Shown here in pieces: positions 34,131-46,184 of a stretch of 64,000 nucleotides of DNA. Every line of letters starts with the position of its first letter. The stretch's first letter is position 1. The stretch is taken from contig CM060887.1 in NCBI GenBank assembly GCA_030762935.1, positions 8,052,501 to 8,116,500 of the forward strand, read 5' to 3'. The notes below the pieces were generated by a model. It was not told the origin of the DNA, ran no database searches, and worked only from the letters and a program-made list of their open reading frames with translations. The stretch comes from Hymenopus coronatus (taxonomy: Eukaryota > Arthropoda > Insecta > Mantodea > Hymenopodidae). The translations under genes were made by a program, and so were the position numbers.

Positions 34131-34955
34131 TCTGATGTGTTCTATTCACATGACTTTCTCTACATCTCTGCAACAAATTGTTGTTAAAAAACGTTTGCTT
34201 CTATTTACTGCAGGCTAATCGAGAAACAATTAGCAGAAATAGTTACTTGCTTCCTTGCAAGTAGAAGCGAAATAAGGGTGTACCATAGTTAAAGTGCTAC
34301 TCAAAAGCTGGTTGCTATGTCACTGAAGTTCTTTTGTTTCTATGGACAGGAGTTGACAAATTCCTGTGTGACAAAAGTATACGTTTTTCAAAGCTTACAA
34401 CCAAAACCAAGGGATATCTCAAAAATTATCTACTCCACGAAAAAAAATGTATATAACATGTCCTCTACAGTTTTTGTGTGGTAGGTTTTTTTCCATCTCT
34501 TACGGTTTAGCAGCTACGTAAAATTCCGTAAAATTCATGCAAAATAAAGTAGTCTTCAGTGGCTATTCCCAGAAAATTCAACATATACATTTTATTTATT
34601 AGGTAAATTCTTTAATATATGCTATTTTAATCAAAATCGTTAGAGCCATTTTTGAGAAAGTAAAAATTTCCAAAAAAGTTCCACGTAAAGTGTAGTTTGG
34701 GGGGGATTTTTTTCAAAATCTTCGTGTTGCATCCCTGGAAGATACTAAACTTAAATACCATGTTTGGTATTTTACCGACTTTTCGTTTTTGAGTTATCGT
34801 GTTCACGGACACACACACACACACACACTCCCACACAGACGTTTTTCTGAAAATGACCCTAAAATATATATTTCCGGTGAAATCTCGGTACCGAATTTTT
34901 GGGTGCATTACGATACCTTCTCTATACACTATGTACATAGTACGTGTAGAGAAAG
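34131..34955 (-). mobile_element. Family A element, full length (825 bp)
   Basis: From TCTGATGTGTTCTATTCACA at 34131 to GTGTAGAGAAAGT at 34955, with the 5' hairpin intact (CACTATGTACATAGTACGTG) and a CA tract at 34808-34828. Confidence 0.9.
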
Positions 34956-35356
34956 TAAAAAACGATTAAAATGCAGAGATGAGTTCCGATTTGTTGGAAT
35001 TTTACGCGCCAGTGTACTGGATTGGCTACTTCCTAAAATCATGTCATGAACGTAATAGTCTGTATTAACAAGCAGTAGATCTTATATAACAATGGTTTAG
35101 AAGAGCGAATGGAGAAAATAGTATGAACGGAGGAGTTGTCTAGGAACTCGTGTGCAGCACTTTGTCCGGATGTAGGTAATGGGAAGAGTTTACAATTTCA
35201 GTGAACCGTACGCGTATTCAATGTTTGAAATTTCTACTGGAAGGGAATAGAGATGCAAATGACTGAGTCGCAATAATAAAGCGGGTGGGCAAATGAGGTC
35301 ATCACCTGGTTATGCATGATGAACCTTGTGAAGTAATCATTACTCTTTCGCTTTTT
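34956..35356. other. Unassigned stretch
   Basis: No coding frame or known repeat recognised. Confidence 0.35.
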
Positions 35357-37048
35357 ACTTTCTCTACACATACTACGTACATGGTGTATCTACAGAGAAG
35401 ATAATTGCATTCCACCAACAAATTCGATACCGAAATTTCACCGAAAATTGACGTTTTAGAGTCCCCTGTATCTAAAAAAATCTGGTGTATTCCATTCACA
35501 TGACTGTCTCTACATCTGTGTAGCAAATTGTTTTTGAAAAGCTTATGCTTCTATTTACTTTGCTAATCGAGAAAAAATTAGCAGAAGTAGTCTTATTACT
35601 TGCTCCCTTGCAAGTAGAAGCAAAAAATGGGAAACCATAGGTTAAACTGATAGTCAAAAGCTGGTTCCTCTGTGACTGAAGTTCCTTTGTTTGTATGGAC
35701 AGGAGTTGACAAATTCCTGTATGAGAAAAGTATAAGTTTTTCAAAGCTGAAACAAAAAACAACGAATACCTTAAAAATGATCACATCCATGAAAAAATGT
35801 ATATAACCTAACTTGTGTGTTTCAATGTGCTCTACATTTTCTGTGTAGTAAGTTTTTATCCATCTCTTACGGTTTAGCAGATATGCAAAATTCCGTAAAA
35901 TTCATCCAGAATAAAGTAGTCTTCAGAGGCTATTCAAGATATACATTCTATTTGTCAAGTAAATATCTGTAATATACGATATTTTAATCAAAATCGTTAG
36001 AGCCATTTTTTAGAAAATCAAAAATTTCGAAAAAAGTTCCATATAAAGGGTAGTTGAAGGTGGGGGGATTTCCTTATAAATCTTCGTGTCGCATCCTTGT
36101 AAGATGCCAAACCTAAGTACCAAATTTGGTTCTTAACAGACTTTTCTTTTTTGAGCTATGCTGTCCACAGACACACACACACATACACATACACGGACCT
36201 TTTTGTAAAACTTTTTTTTTTATTCAGGGGGACCCAAAACATGTATTTCCGGTGAAATCTCGGTATCGAATTTTTGGGTGGAATACAATACCTTCTCTGT
36301 ACACTATGTACATAGTTCGTATAGAGAAAGTAAAAATGTATTTTTAGCAAAAGGTTCGTTATCGAACACGATAACTCAAAAACGAAAAGTCAGTAGAATA
36401 CCAAACTTGGATATTTAAGTGCAATATCTTCCAGGGATGCGATATGAAGATTTTGAGAAAAAATCCCGCCCTCCCCAAACTACCCTTTACATGGAACATT
36501 TTTCGAACATTTTTATTTTCTCAAAACTAGCTCTCATGATTTTGATTAAAATATCTTATATTAAAGACATTTATATGGCAAATAAAATGTATATTTTTAA
36601 ATTTCTCGGAATAGCCCCTATAGACGTCTTTATTCTGAATTATTTTTTATGCATTTTGCTTAACTGGAAAACCGTAAGAGATAAACAAAAAATGTAGATC
36701 ATGTTAAAACACTCAAGTTTATTTAGGTCGTACCGGGAGTATTTTTTTTTCGTGGAATTGACCATTTGTTTCAGGTTCAAAATACTTTACTTTTCTCACA
36801 CGAAAAGCTGTAAACTCCTGTCGCAGCATAGAAACGGTTTTCATCCACATGGCACGCAGCTTTTAAATCATTTGACTATCGTTTTAACCTAGTGTATTCC
36901 CTTATTTCCCTTCTACTTGTAAGGAAGCAAATATTTAATTTCTGCTAATGTTTATCTCAATTATCATAAATTAAGAAGAATAATACGCTTTTTAATAATA
37001 ATTTGTTACAGCGATTTAGAGAAAGTCATGTGAATGGAACACATCAGC
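35357..37048. mobile_element. Family A copy inside a family A copy
   Basis: The outer element is plus-oriented: its 5' 120 bp (35357-35480, ending 'gtcccctgtatctaaaaaaa') and its body from about 36338 ('tatttttagcaaaagg') to GGAACACATCAG (37048). A complete minus-oriented copy (35481-36331) occupies the A-tract between them. This is the clearest nested case and shows the target was an A/T homopolymer. Confidence 0.85.
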
Positions 37049-37790
37049 TTTTTCAGAAATATGCGGCTCGCTGTGTCAGATCTCAGACTACGTGCAGTAT
37101 CATTAAATTGCACGTGCGGAATTCACGTTATCGCCTTTCAACAAAGGGAAGTGACTGAAGGGTCCATTAAAAGTCCTCCCCGCCAATGTTGTATCTGTTA
37201 AAATCATGATCTGTTAATGTTGATAGTTCACTACCGGAGCGAAGTGGCGAGTTGTATTTGATAGACAATTCAGCGAAACTATTAAAGCGCCAATGCAATG
37301 GCTGAGATCTGACTGGAGCGATATTGTCGAAATATCTTATCGCAGCTGATGCTCGTATGTTTAATATCCTGTCTTCGTTATTGGTAACAAGGTGACAATC
37401 CGGTCAGCGAACCTTCACTTTTAATATGCCAGTTCCACGATTGTACTTTCAATCTTTATTTAAAGCTGTATCCACTTCATAATGTTTTTAGTTCAAAAAA
37501 GGGGTGAAAATAATAATTATTTGTATTTAGGCATGAAATGAGTGCAATAACCTTTATTTCCATTTCGTGTATTACGTATTAAAAGTTGAAATAAAATAAT
37601 TGTTCCCTATTTCTATTGTTGCTATCGATATTCCTACGTACGGTCGGCCATATTATAATTCAGGAGGCAGTTAAGAAAGAGATGAAGAAGAAGAAAACAT
37701 TTGCTCGCATTTGAGAACTAGTGTATTACAATCATAAGTTGAAAAATCTCCCTTCCTATATATTATAAATTATAAATGTATTTCACTGAA
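37049..37790. other. Unassigned stretch
   Basis: Positions 37060-37450 are less AT-rich. No open frame above 60 codons and no repeat identified. Confidence 0.35.
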
Positions 37791-38342
37791 GGAGATCGCA
37801 AATTCCCGTATGAGAAACGTACAAGTATTTTAAAAGTGAACCCAATAACGAGAATCTCAAATACGCCAACTCCACGTACAAAATATATAGTGTGTTTTAA
37901 CGAACATGACATTTTTTGTTAAGTAAATCTTTTATCTATTTCTTACGGTTTACCAGCTATGCACAATTCCGCAAAATTCATCCAGAATAAATATGTCTTC
38001 AGAGGCTGTTCCCAGAAAATTCAATATACATATTTTATTGGTCATGTAAAATATCTTTAATATATGGCACTTTAATAAAAATCGTTAGTCATTTTAAAGA
38101 GAACAACATTTTCGAAAATTTTTCCATATAAAGGGTAGTTTGGTGTGTGGGAGGGATTTTTCTTAAAATCTTCGTGTCACATCCCTGGCAGATATTAAAC
38201 TTAAATGCCAAGTTTGGTATTTTACCGACTCTTCGTTTTTGAGTTATTGTGTATATCTGGTGACATCTCAGATATCGAATTTTTTTGGGTGGAATGCAAT
38301 ACTTTCTCTGTACACTATGTAGATAGCACGTGTAGAGAAAGT
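37790..38342 (-). mobile_element. Family A element, 3' third missing
   Basis: Minus-oriented from the 'aaattcccgtatgagaaac' block to GTGTAGAGAAAGT at 38342. Part of the 'gggaccctaaaac' block is deleted. Confidence 0.8.
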
Positions 38343-38744
38343 AAAAGGAAGTTTTATAAGATACGTTTGTAAAAGAGTGAGCAGATTGCCATTGGAATGT
38401 CGCACATAAGATACTTTTACCTCTAAAATAAATTGAAATATTGTATACGTTGAATGGGATTTAAAAACATCAAATATTCAGAAGCACGGTCACGGTTATA
38501 ATGTCGATATTCTTTATTTAAGATTTGTGAGCCGAAACGTGTTCCGTGTTGTTTTCTGAGCAAGAGATGGAATAGATTGCTTATATAAGTTTACGTCGTG
38601 TTAGGCGCAACGAACCCGTGGCAGCGAGACCATGCGTCAAAAGTGGTTCAACATCTTTGGCATCTCGTGAGGGGAAACACAAGGTGAATCCAGAGAGCAT
38701 AACTAAACAATAACGAAAGATAAGTTACAGTACCTTACTCTATT
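38343..38744. other. Unassigned stretch
   Basis: No feature recognised. Confidence 0.35.
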
Positions 38745-38890
38745 ACTTTCTCTACACGTACTGTATACATATAGTGTATAGAGAAGGTATCGTAATACAC
38801 CCAAAAAGTCCATACTGATATTACACCGGAAATACATGTTTTGGGTCCGCCTGAATAAAAAAAAAAAAACAACACATTTTTAGAAAGAGG
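38745..38890 (+). mobile_element. Family A 5' end
   Basis: ACTTTCTCTACACGTACTGT through 'tagaaagaggtccgtg', then cut by the type A SINE that follows. Confidence 0.8.
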
Positions 38891-39030
38891 TCCGTGACAT
38901 TCGTCTTCTCAGGATAAGGGAAAACCCCGAAAAAAAACCTTATTCGGGTAACTCACCCTAAGCAAAATTGGAACTGACGACCTTTTGAATGTGAGGCAGA
39001 CACGCTACCACCACACTACCCAGGCGGGCA
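38890..39030 (-). mobile_element. SINE type A, minus strand, 5' part
   Basis: The complement carries the tRNA-like head and the 'ttatcctgag' block. It lacks the 3' segment 'aactttaagctccatgg'. Confidence 0.75.
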
Positions 39031-39354
39031 AGAATAATCTTTATTAACTGATGTGTATTAGTTGCACGAGAGCTGTACTAGAATGAATGATTAGCCTTCT
39101 CTAAAATCCCCCAGAACTTGCAAAGCCTTAAAATGAACAGAAGAGCTGTTTTAATGAATCAATAGCTACGAGAGATCACTTGTGCCAAAGCACCAGCAGG
39201 TGCCATTTGCAATATGCCAAGCGTTTGTTTGGAATGAATGGCATTCTGATTTGTAACCGTTCTGTCTCTCGAATATTTATTGCCTCAACTAGTGACGTTC
39301 ACAGCGTTTGCGTAGTCTGGCGGTTAACCCGCAAAACGTCACAAACTCGCAGTA
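39031..39354. other. Unassigned stretch
   Basis: No feature recognised. Confidence 0.35.
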
Positions 39355-40039
39355 CGTGAAGTAACGGTATGGTGTTGCACCCAGAGATTTCACCACAAAT
39401 ACATGTTTTTGGACCGGGTGTGTGGCATAGCTCAAAAACGACAAGAACCAAACTTACAGCAAAAAAGTAAAAAATGTTGCTTTTCTTTAAAATTGCTCTA
39501 ACGATATTGTTTAAATTCACGTAAATTTACATGACAAATAAAATGTATATCTTGAATTTTCTGGGAACAACTTCTGAAGAGGTGTTCATTCTGGATTAAT
39601 TTTTCTGACTTTTGCATAACGGTCAGCCGCAAGAGGTTGACAAAAACTCACTACACAAAAGTTGTAGATCTTATTAAAGCATACAATTTATGTCACTTTC
39701 ATTTTTTTTTTTTTTTTTCATGCGGTTGGACGTTTTCCGGATATTCCTTGTTATTGGTTTCTGTTCTAAAATACTTAAAACGTTTCACATACGGGAAGTC
39801 AACGCCTGCCCATACAAAGAAATGGATTTCAATCACATAGTAACCACATTTTAAAACATTTGACTGTCGGTTTAACCTAGTGTATTCCCGTATTTCCCTT
39901 CTGCTTATAAGGAACTAAGTAATAAGACCGCTTCTGCTAATTTTATCTCGATTAGCATGAAGTAGATAGAAGAATAAGCTTATTAATAATATTTTGTTAC
40001 AGAGATGTAGAGAAAGTCATGTGAACGTAACACATCAGA
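39355..40039 (+). mobile_element. Family A element, 5' end degraded
   Basis: It starts in 'ggtattgcaccc...agatttcaccacaaatacatg', lacks the terminal hairpin and ends GTAACACATCAGA-T12 at 40039. The following 40040-40199 is unassigned. Confidence 0.75.
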
Positions 40040-40199
40040 TTTTTTTTTTTTTTAATTCTACAGCACTTGCATGGCATGTGATAAATTTTGTAATGTTGAC
40101 GCTACTTAGGATCATGGCTTGTTTGCTCTGTCTCTCGCTCTACAATTCTTGTTATACTTATACTCTATTCCGAAACCTTTATATTGGTAAAATAAATTA

Positions 40200-41010
40200 A
40201 ATATTTAAGTTCAACATATTCTAAAATGCGGCATGAAAACTTTTCAAGAAAAATCTACGCTTTATATGGAAAATGTTGATTTTCTGAAGAAAAAAAATCG
40301 ATTTGATTAAAATATCATATGCTTAAGATATATGAATAGATTTTCTATAGTTAATAAGCGGTAAGAAATGGACAGAAAATTACTGCCAAAAATTAGATCT
40401 CGTTAAAAACGCAATTCATGCATTTTCAAGATGTTTTTTATTCTTCTTTTGTAGATTTACGCCCTTTAGTCTGGATGGTCATATCGGACGGTGAATGAAA
40501 TTAGTGAAATGATACGCAAATCTTGGGGTCCATGGAGCTTAAAGTTAATGGACATCCGTCTTCTCAGAATAAGGGGAAACCCGTTCCTTTAACTATGAAA
40601 TGTGGACAAAGAACTGCATAGGATTAAACTTGATATTGTGAGAGTCAAGTGTAGAACCATCGGAGTTGCTGAGTAGCAGATTCTGTGAGGTAACATTTTT
40701 GTATTATCGGTGTGAGTTGAAATACTTTACTTTTCTCCACTGGGATCCGCTTTTTGTTTATTTCAAGTAAGCTTCCTGGTGTTGTGAAGAGAACGGAAAT
40801 TGAACTACCACATAAGGATGAGCTTTTAAAGCATACCTATGACTAATTGCTTAAATATCTAACTTCCCTTGCACCTACAAGGAAATATGTATAAAACAAG
40901 TCTGAAAATGCTTATATCGATTAACATGAAGTAGGTAGAAGAATACAGTTTTGCAAGAATAATTTAATGAAGGATGGGTGGAGAAAGCCATATGAATGCA
41001 ACACAATTTT
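40200..41010. mobile_element. Mosaic of degraded repeats
   Basis: Family A central fragments (40200-40445) are followed by the 3' part of a type A SINE on the minus strand (40470-40575). Next comes a Jockey-like 3' scrap resembling 24640-24700 (about 40580-40680), then a family A 3' part (about 40700-41010) ending ATGAATGCAACACAAT. The interval 41011-41279 is unassigned. Confidence 0.55.
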
Positions 41011-41292
41011 TATTTATTTTTGTCCCAATTATATGCGTTCTTTGAAATCTTAGATCATATCGACGGTTTTTATGTTAGGAACAATAGCTAATGGTGTTCA
41101 GCCGTTAACTGTGTTAAATCATTTTAAATGTTCTTTAAATTCAAACTTTTTCATACTTCCAGAAGATTATTTATTAATAAGGTTTTATTATATTTAATAC
41201 CGTTTTGGCTGGAATAACTGAAAGTACTCAAATTCATTTATCAGTGGCTTGGTCGTTATTATTTTCTAAACAAATAAATTAACTAAAGTAAA

Positions 41293-41519
41293 TAACAAAA
41301 TTTGAGATCACCTTGTGGTTTACGGGAAACATGAGAGTCAGTTGAGAAATTCAATACTAGGCCGACAAGTTGCCATGGTAGCTCAGTGGCAGAGCCACCG
41401 GCTAGAGATCGGGAGATCCGTGGTTCAAATCCCGGCTATGGTATTGAATTTCTCAGTCTGACTCTACCTATCCAGCTCCTGTCCTACACACGGCTTGTGT
41501 GAAACAACACTTATTCCAA
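41293..41519 (+). mobile_element. SINE type F: tRNA-like core in inverted repeats, 13-bp target duplication
   Basis: The 13-bp TAACTAAAGTAAA occurs at 41280-41292 and 41520-41532 and brackets the 227-bp insert. Inside, 24 bases at 41334-41357 (AGAGTCAG ... TTCAATAC) recur as the reverse complement at 41441-41465 with one mismatch and one indel. The tRNA-like core at 41372-41442 sits between these arms. Confidence 0.75.
41372..41442 (+). tRNA. tRNA-like core of the SINE (not counted as a functional tRNA)
   Basis: The acceptor stem GCCATGG pairs with CTATGGT (seven pairs, three G-T). The D arm is GCTC/GAGC and the A-box is TAGCTCAGTGGCAGAGC. A seven-base anticodon loop CTAGAGA places AGA at the anticodon, on a stem of about four pairs. 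The B-box is GGTTCAAATCC. The T stem has two mismatches, and the AGA anticodon lacks the long variable arm expected of serine tRNAs. So it is a pol III promoter derived from a tRNA. Confidence 0.4.
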
Positions 41520-41559
41520 TAACTAAAGTAAAGTTCACCCTTTAATTAACATTTCTAAT

Positions 41560-41680
41560 TTTATGAAGCATAGGGAATAATCTTGGCTAAAGAAAAATGC
41601 CCACTCTAATCTAAGAATCGAACTCGGGACCTCTGAATTCGGAGGGCAGCATGATAACCATTAGACCACATTCCAGTGTT
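41560..41680 (-). mobile_element. SINE type D head
   Basis: On the minus strand TGGTCTAATGGTTATCATGC and CCCGAGTTCGATTCTTAG form A- and B-box segments. A short piece of body like that at 31320-31345 precedes it. Confidence 0.65.
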
Positions 41681-42302
41681 TGTAGTGCTTTACTCAGCGG
41701 AAGGTATAAATGTTCCCTAGAACATGTCATCTGCCATGTCTTTGGCAATCGAATGTCATAACTTTGAAAGTGGTGTTGGTGCCGCGACATTGGAGAGAAA
41801 TATATTTATTTTAAAATATCAGGAGCGTCTGCCAGTACTGACTCTTTGGGAGCCAAGTGCGCAGTTCTTTCTATCTTCTGCCAGTTGTACTCAAAGGAAG
41901 GAAATGGAGATGTACGAGAAAGAAGTAATAACAGGATTACGACGAGGAATAGTCCTCTTTATTATCTCAGGAGTATGTTTCTTTTGAACATTCTTTTATA
42001 TCTATTATTGTATTGATATTTTCCTGTATCGTAATAACAACGGTAGATGTAGTGTTGAACTATAAATTCAATTGCAAACCATTTTGGAAATAATTCTGAA
42101 AATGGTTGTAATCCACCCAGAGATAGTATTGAAATAAATAATGTAAATTTAATAATTTTGTTGTTGTTTAGTGAGATAAATCTTTGTGAAATCTTATGTT
42201 TGTTAAGTAATATTAATGGTATAAATGAAAAAATATATTAACCATGGTTAAAACGGGTCGCTATACCTATGCTGACTTTGAAATTTCAATCCTCTTTTTT
42301 TA
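41681..42302. other. Unassigned stretch
   Basis: An 87-codon frame (41724-41987) is open on the plus strand, without recognisable motif. Confidence 0.3.
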
Positions 42303-42540
42303 GCTGCGCCTTGGCTGACTGGTTAGACCACTCGCCTCTCACCTAGGCGGCCCGGGTTCGATCCCAAGTGACCGCATGTGAGGTTTATGGTGGACAAAGC
42401 TGCTCAGGGGCGGGTTTTCTCCGGGTTCTCCGGTTTCCCCCGCCATCACATTCCACTAGTGCTCCATCTTCATTCCATGTATCGTGTCATCGCGTATAGT
42501 GCCATGGTAGTACAAGCGGGCGTTAAACACTATCCAAAAA
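42303..42540 (+). mobile_element. SINE type C
   Basis: Head CCTTGGCTGACTGGTTAGAC and GCCCGGGTTCGATCCC (B-box), then 'gcatgtgaggtttatggtgga', 'gggcgggttttctccggg', 'gccatcacattccac' and a terminal A-run. This is the best-preserved copy of the type. Confidence 0.75.
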
Positions 42541-42659
42541 AAACTTCTCTTTTATAGGATTTCACGTGAAGTAACTTTGTAGTGACAGAAGTTAAAACAA
42601 TTGGTGTATAGCATTCACATGACTTTCCATATTCCCTATTCCCCCAAGAGCCAACTTTT

Positions 42660-42925
42660 GGTGAACCCGGGTCTCGAGCCACCCTTCCTTCCTCGTTGTG
42701 GTCGTAAGTTCAAACCCGGCGGAGGGCGATGGATCTTTATCGGGCGTAAAAATTCTTAGCATGACTTCCTTCGGAAGAGAAGTAAAGCCGTGTCGTAGAT
42801 TTATGGCACGTAAAATAACATCAAGCTGATAAAGAGGTCTCTGAGCAAAATTAAACGGTCTTTCACGCCGAATATAAAATGGGAAGATGAGAACCGCAGC
42901 GGTTAAAGGACGTCTTTAAATAGAA
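42660..42925 (+). mobile_element. SINE type B
   Basis: A tRNA-like segment with GTCGTAAGTTCAAACCCGGC, then 'cttagcatgacttccttcgg', 'gcacgtaaaataac', 'tgagcaaaattaaacggtct' and 'gaaccgcagcggttaa'. The same order occurs at 51552-51790. A worn family A 3' end precedes it (about 42600-42645). Confidence 0.75.
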
Positions 42926-43072
42926 CTTGATTTCCACTTGATCCTGGACGCTGCGGTTCTATCAGTTTCCAGGGAGAGTACGTAATTTCAGTGCACCGCT
43001 TTGGTTTCTGCTTCATTTAACGGGATGTTAGGGACTAACCCACCCAATCCGCCGGGACTATTATCTGTTCAC

Positions 43073-43345
43073 TCTTAGGTTGATCCGCGCCAAAACGGAA
43101 CCACATGGGCAGTACAACACAGTAGTAGTACGCGCAAGAATGTAATCCCATAGTAACAATCCAAATTACAGAATGAATTTCTTCTTAAATTGTATGATTT
43201 TGTGTCCTAATTCCCAAGACTTAAATTGACGCCGATTTGTACTGTTAAACAGAGCTACAAGTCGCAGAATGCAATTCGTAATTTCCGCAATATTGTTTAC
43301 ACAGCAAGGGTTGCTGGTTGTTGCTGTTTAGAATCATGGAGGATG
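43073..43345. mobile_element. Truncated copy of the 520-bp MITE
   Basis: One terminal repeat (CTTAGGTTGATCCGCGCCAA) is followed by sequence whose complement matches 27490-27590, for example CTGTGTAAACAATATTGCGG against CTGTGTAAACAATTTGCGG. The opposite end is missing. The bases from 42926 to 43072 and from 43346 to 43587 are unassigned. Confidence 0.65.
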
Positions 43346-43587
43346 ATCTCTTGCATCTTCGTTGAGCTACATAAAGTATAAAAAAGAAAACTATAATGTT
43401 GAATATTTATTTTAAATTTTGTGTGAAATATCCAATACTTTCCGTAAAAGAAGTGGTGAAATTATCTTCTGAGTTCACCGGTGTATCGGCCGCAACTATA
43501 AACAGTGCTCGCAAAGAAAATCAAACGAGAAAAGTGGTTACACCCGGAAAAACAAACGTTACACGATGCGAGAATATGACGTGTTTT

Positions 43588-44275
43588 ACTTTTTCTACTC
43601 GTACTATGTACATAGTGTAAGTATAGAGAAGGTATTGTATTGCACCCAAAATTCGATACCGAGATTTCACCGAAAATATATGTTTTAGAGTCCCCTGTAT
43701 TCAAATAAAGCATTTTCAGAAAAAAGTCCGTGTGTGTCCGTCCGTCCGTGAACACGATAACTCAAAAACGAAAAATCGGTAAAATACCAAACTTGGTATT
43801 TAAGTTTAGTATCTACCAGGGATGCGACACGAAGATTTTGAGAAATATCCCTCCACCCCAAACTACCCTTTGCATGGAACTTTTTTCGAAAATTTTGAAT
43901 TTCTCAAAAATAGCTAACGATTTGGATTAAAAGACCGTATATTAAAGATATTTACCTGTCAAATAAAATGTATATCTTGAGTTTTCTGGGAACAGCCTCT
44001 GAAGACTACTTTTTTCTGGATGAATTTTACAGAATTTTGCATAACTGCTAAACCGTAAGAGATGGACAAAAAATTACCATACAAAAAAATTTAGAGCACG
44101 TTAAAAACAAAATTTATGTAATATATTCTTTTTTTCGTGAAGTTGATCAATTTTTAAATATTCCTTGTTTGTGGATTCAGCTTTAAAACATATTTTTCTC
44201 ATACAGGAATTTCTCGACTCCTGTCCATACAAAGAAAGGAACTTCAATCACATAGCAACCAGCTTTTGACTATCT
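43588..44275 (+). mobile_element. Family A element lacking its 3' end
   Basis: From ACTTTTTCTACTCGTACTAT, with a clean hairpin, to 'gcaaccagcttttgactatc'. There the orientation flips into the next copy. Confidence 0.85.
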
Positions 44276-44279
44276 TCTT

Positions 44280-44595
44280 CAGAGCTATTACCAGAAAATT
44301 CAAGATATAATATTATTTGTCAGGTAAATATCGTTAATATACGATATTTTAATCAAAATCCTTAGAGCCAATTTTGAGAAAATTTAAAATTTCGAAAAAA
44401 GTTCCATGTAAAGGGTAGTTAAAAAGGGTAGTTTGATAATCAACGGTCTTTTCGTTTTTGAGCTATGCTGTCCACACACACACAAACGGATCTTTTTCGA
44501 GAAATGCTTTTTTTGGATTCAGGAGGTCCGGTAAAATCTCGGTATCGAATTTTTGGGTACATCACAATAACCTCTCTGTACATTAGAGAAAGTAG
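44280..44595 (-). mobile_element. Family A 5' part
   Basis: Minus-oriented from 'agctattaccagaaaattc' to ATTAGAGAAAGT, with the hairpin deleted. It adjoins the previous copy tail to tail. Confidence 0.7.
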
Positions 44596-45199
44596 TTATA
44601 TAAAAAGAGACGTATTTGTGTCAGAAGCTAAGCTGAAGATTCCTATTTAAAGTAGTGTTAAAATTCATAGCTATGATTTGTGTTTAAAGTAGCAACATTA
44701 TGATCACACTCACCTGATTATGAAATATCACTTATTTAGAGCCTACACTAATTACTTTTCGAACACTTTAAGTAGAGCAAGCAGAATCTGATGACCACAC
44801 TAACTCTTGTCTATGTTAACTGACAGACAGAGAGGTGGGCTACGCTGTGAGAAGAGAGGGTGCATTTCGAAAGACATGGCGGGCTATTTTCGGCTTCCTA
44901 ACATTCAACACGCGGGTTTCCACTTCATCTTGTGACGTCACTGCAAGCAAGCAGAAGCCAAACTCCAAATATTATTTTTTTCATGTTCACCATTTCATTT
45001 CCCATGCCAAAACACGGACGGTTTGGACAAGAATCAGTAAAAAAAGAAAAGAAAAAGCACTATTTACAAGATTTCGACAGGACTCTATTTTCAGCTCGAT
45101 TCCTCTGGAGACCTGCAAGATCGATGAAAAGTTTAACAGTAAGTAGACTTCTTCTACTTTCTACTACAACTCTACCACACTTTATACTGCTCTCTTTTT
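44596..45199. other. Unassigned stretch with possible exon-like segment
   Basis: The plus frame is open from 44902 to beyond 45140 (HGRFGQESVKKEKKKHYLQD, FLWRPARSMKSL), with a good donor-like AACA|GTAAGT at about 45138. A perfect TGACGTCA palindrome lies at 44933-44940. There is no clear acceptor or domain, so a gene is not supported. Confidence 0.25.
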
Positions 45200-46064
45200 G
45201 CTTTCTCTACACGTACTATGTATATAGTGTATAGAGAAGGTATCGTATTCCACCCAAAAATTCTATGCCGAGATTTCACCGCAAATACATGTTTTGGGCC
45301 TTCCTGAATCTCAAAAAAAAAAAAAAAAAAAACGCTTTTAGAAAAATGCCCATGTGTGCGTCTGTGGGCAGCATAGCTCAAAAACGAAAAGTCAGAGAAA
45401 TACTAAATTTGGTATTGATGTTCAGTAACTTCCAACGTTGCGACACGAAGATTTTGAGGAAAATCCCCAACTCCAAACTATCCTTTACATGGAGAAAGTT
45501 TTGAAAATTTTATTTTTCTTAAAAATGGCTATAACTATGTTGACTAAACTACTGTATATTAAAGTTATTCACAACACAAATAAAACATATATTTTGAATT
45601 TTCTGGGAATAGCCTCTGGTTGATCTACCAGTTAAAGCAAAATTCATCCATCAGTATTAGAGAGATTCCCAGAAAATTCAAGATAAACATTTCATCTGCA
45701 TTGTAAATAACTTTAATATTTCGATATTTTGATCAAAATCCTTGGAGCAATTTTTGAGGAAATTAAAATTTTCGAGAATGTTTCCATGTAAAGGGTAGTT
45801 GGGGGATGGGAGATTTTCTTGAACACTTCGTATCGCATCTTTAGAAAGATACTGAACTTAAATACCAAGTTTGGTATTTAACGAAATTTCCTTTTTTGAG
45901 CGATTTTGTCCGCAGACACACATTGATTTTTTTCTAAAAACGATTTTATTTTTGGATTCAAGGAGACACAAAACATACATTTCCGTCGAAATCTCGGTAT
46001 GGAATTTTTGGGTGCATTACAATACCTTCTCTATACACATGTACATAGTACGTATAGAGAAAAT
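45200..46064. mobile_element. Two family A copies facing each other
   Basis: A plus-oriented 5' half (45200-45625, first base changed: GCTTTCTCTACACG) is followed by a minus-oriented 5' half (about 45655-46064, ending CGTATAGAGAAAAT). Both lack 3' ends. Confidence 0.75.
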
Positions 46065-46184
46065 AAAAATGTGATGTTACATTCGCGCGCACACACACAT
46101 ACACACACACAGACACGGCTCTTTTCTTAATTTCTTTTATAGGTTCATGGAGCCTCAAAATATGTTTCCGAAGAAATCTCCGTA

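Noticed and set aside
41372..41442. Functional tRNA-Ser(AGA) gene
   Set aside because: T-stem mismatches and no long variable arm; the core belongs to a SINE with a target duplication.
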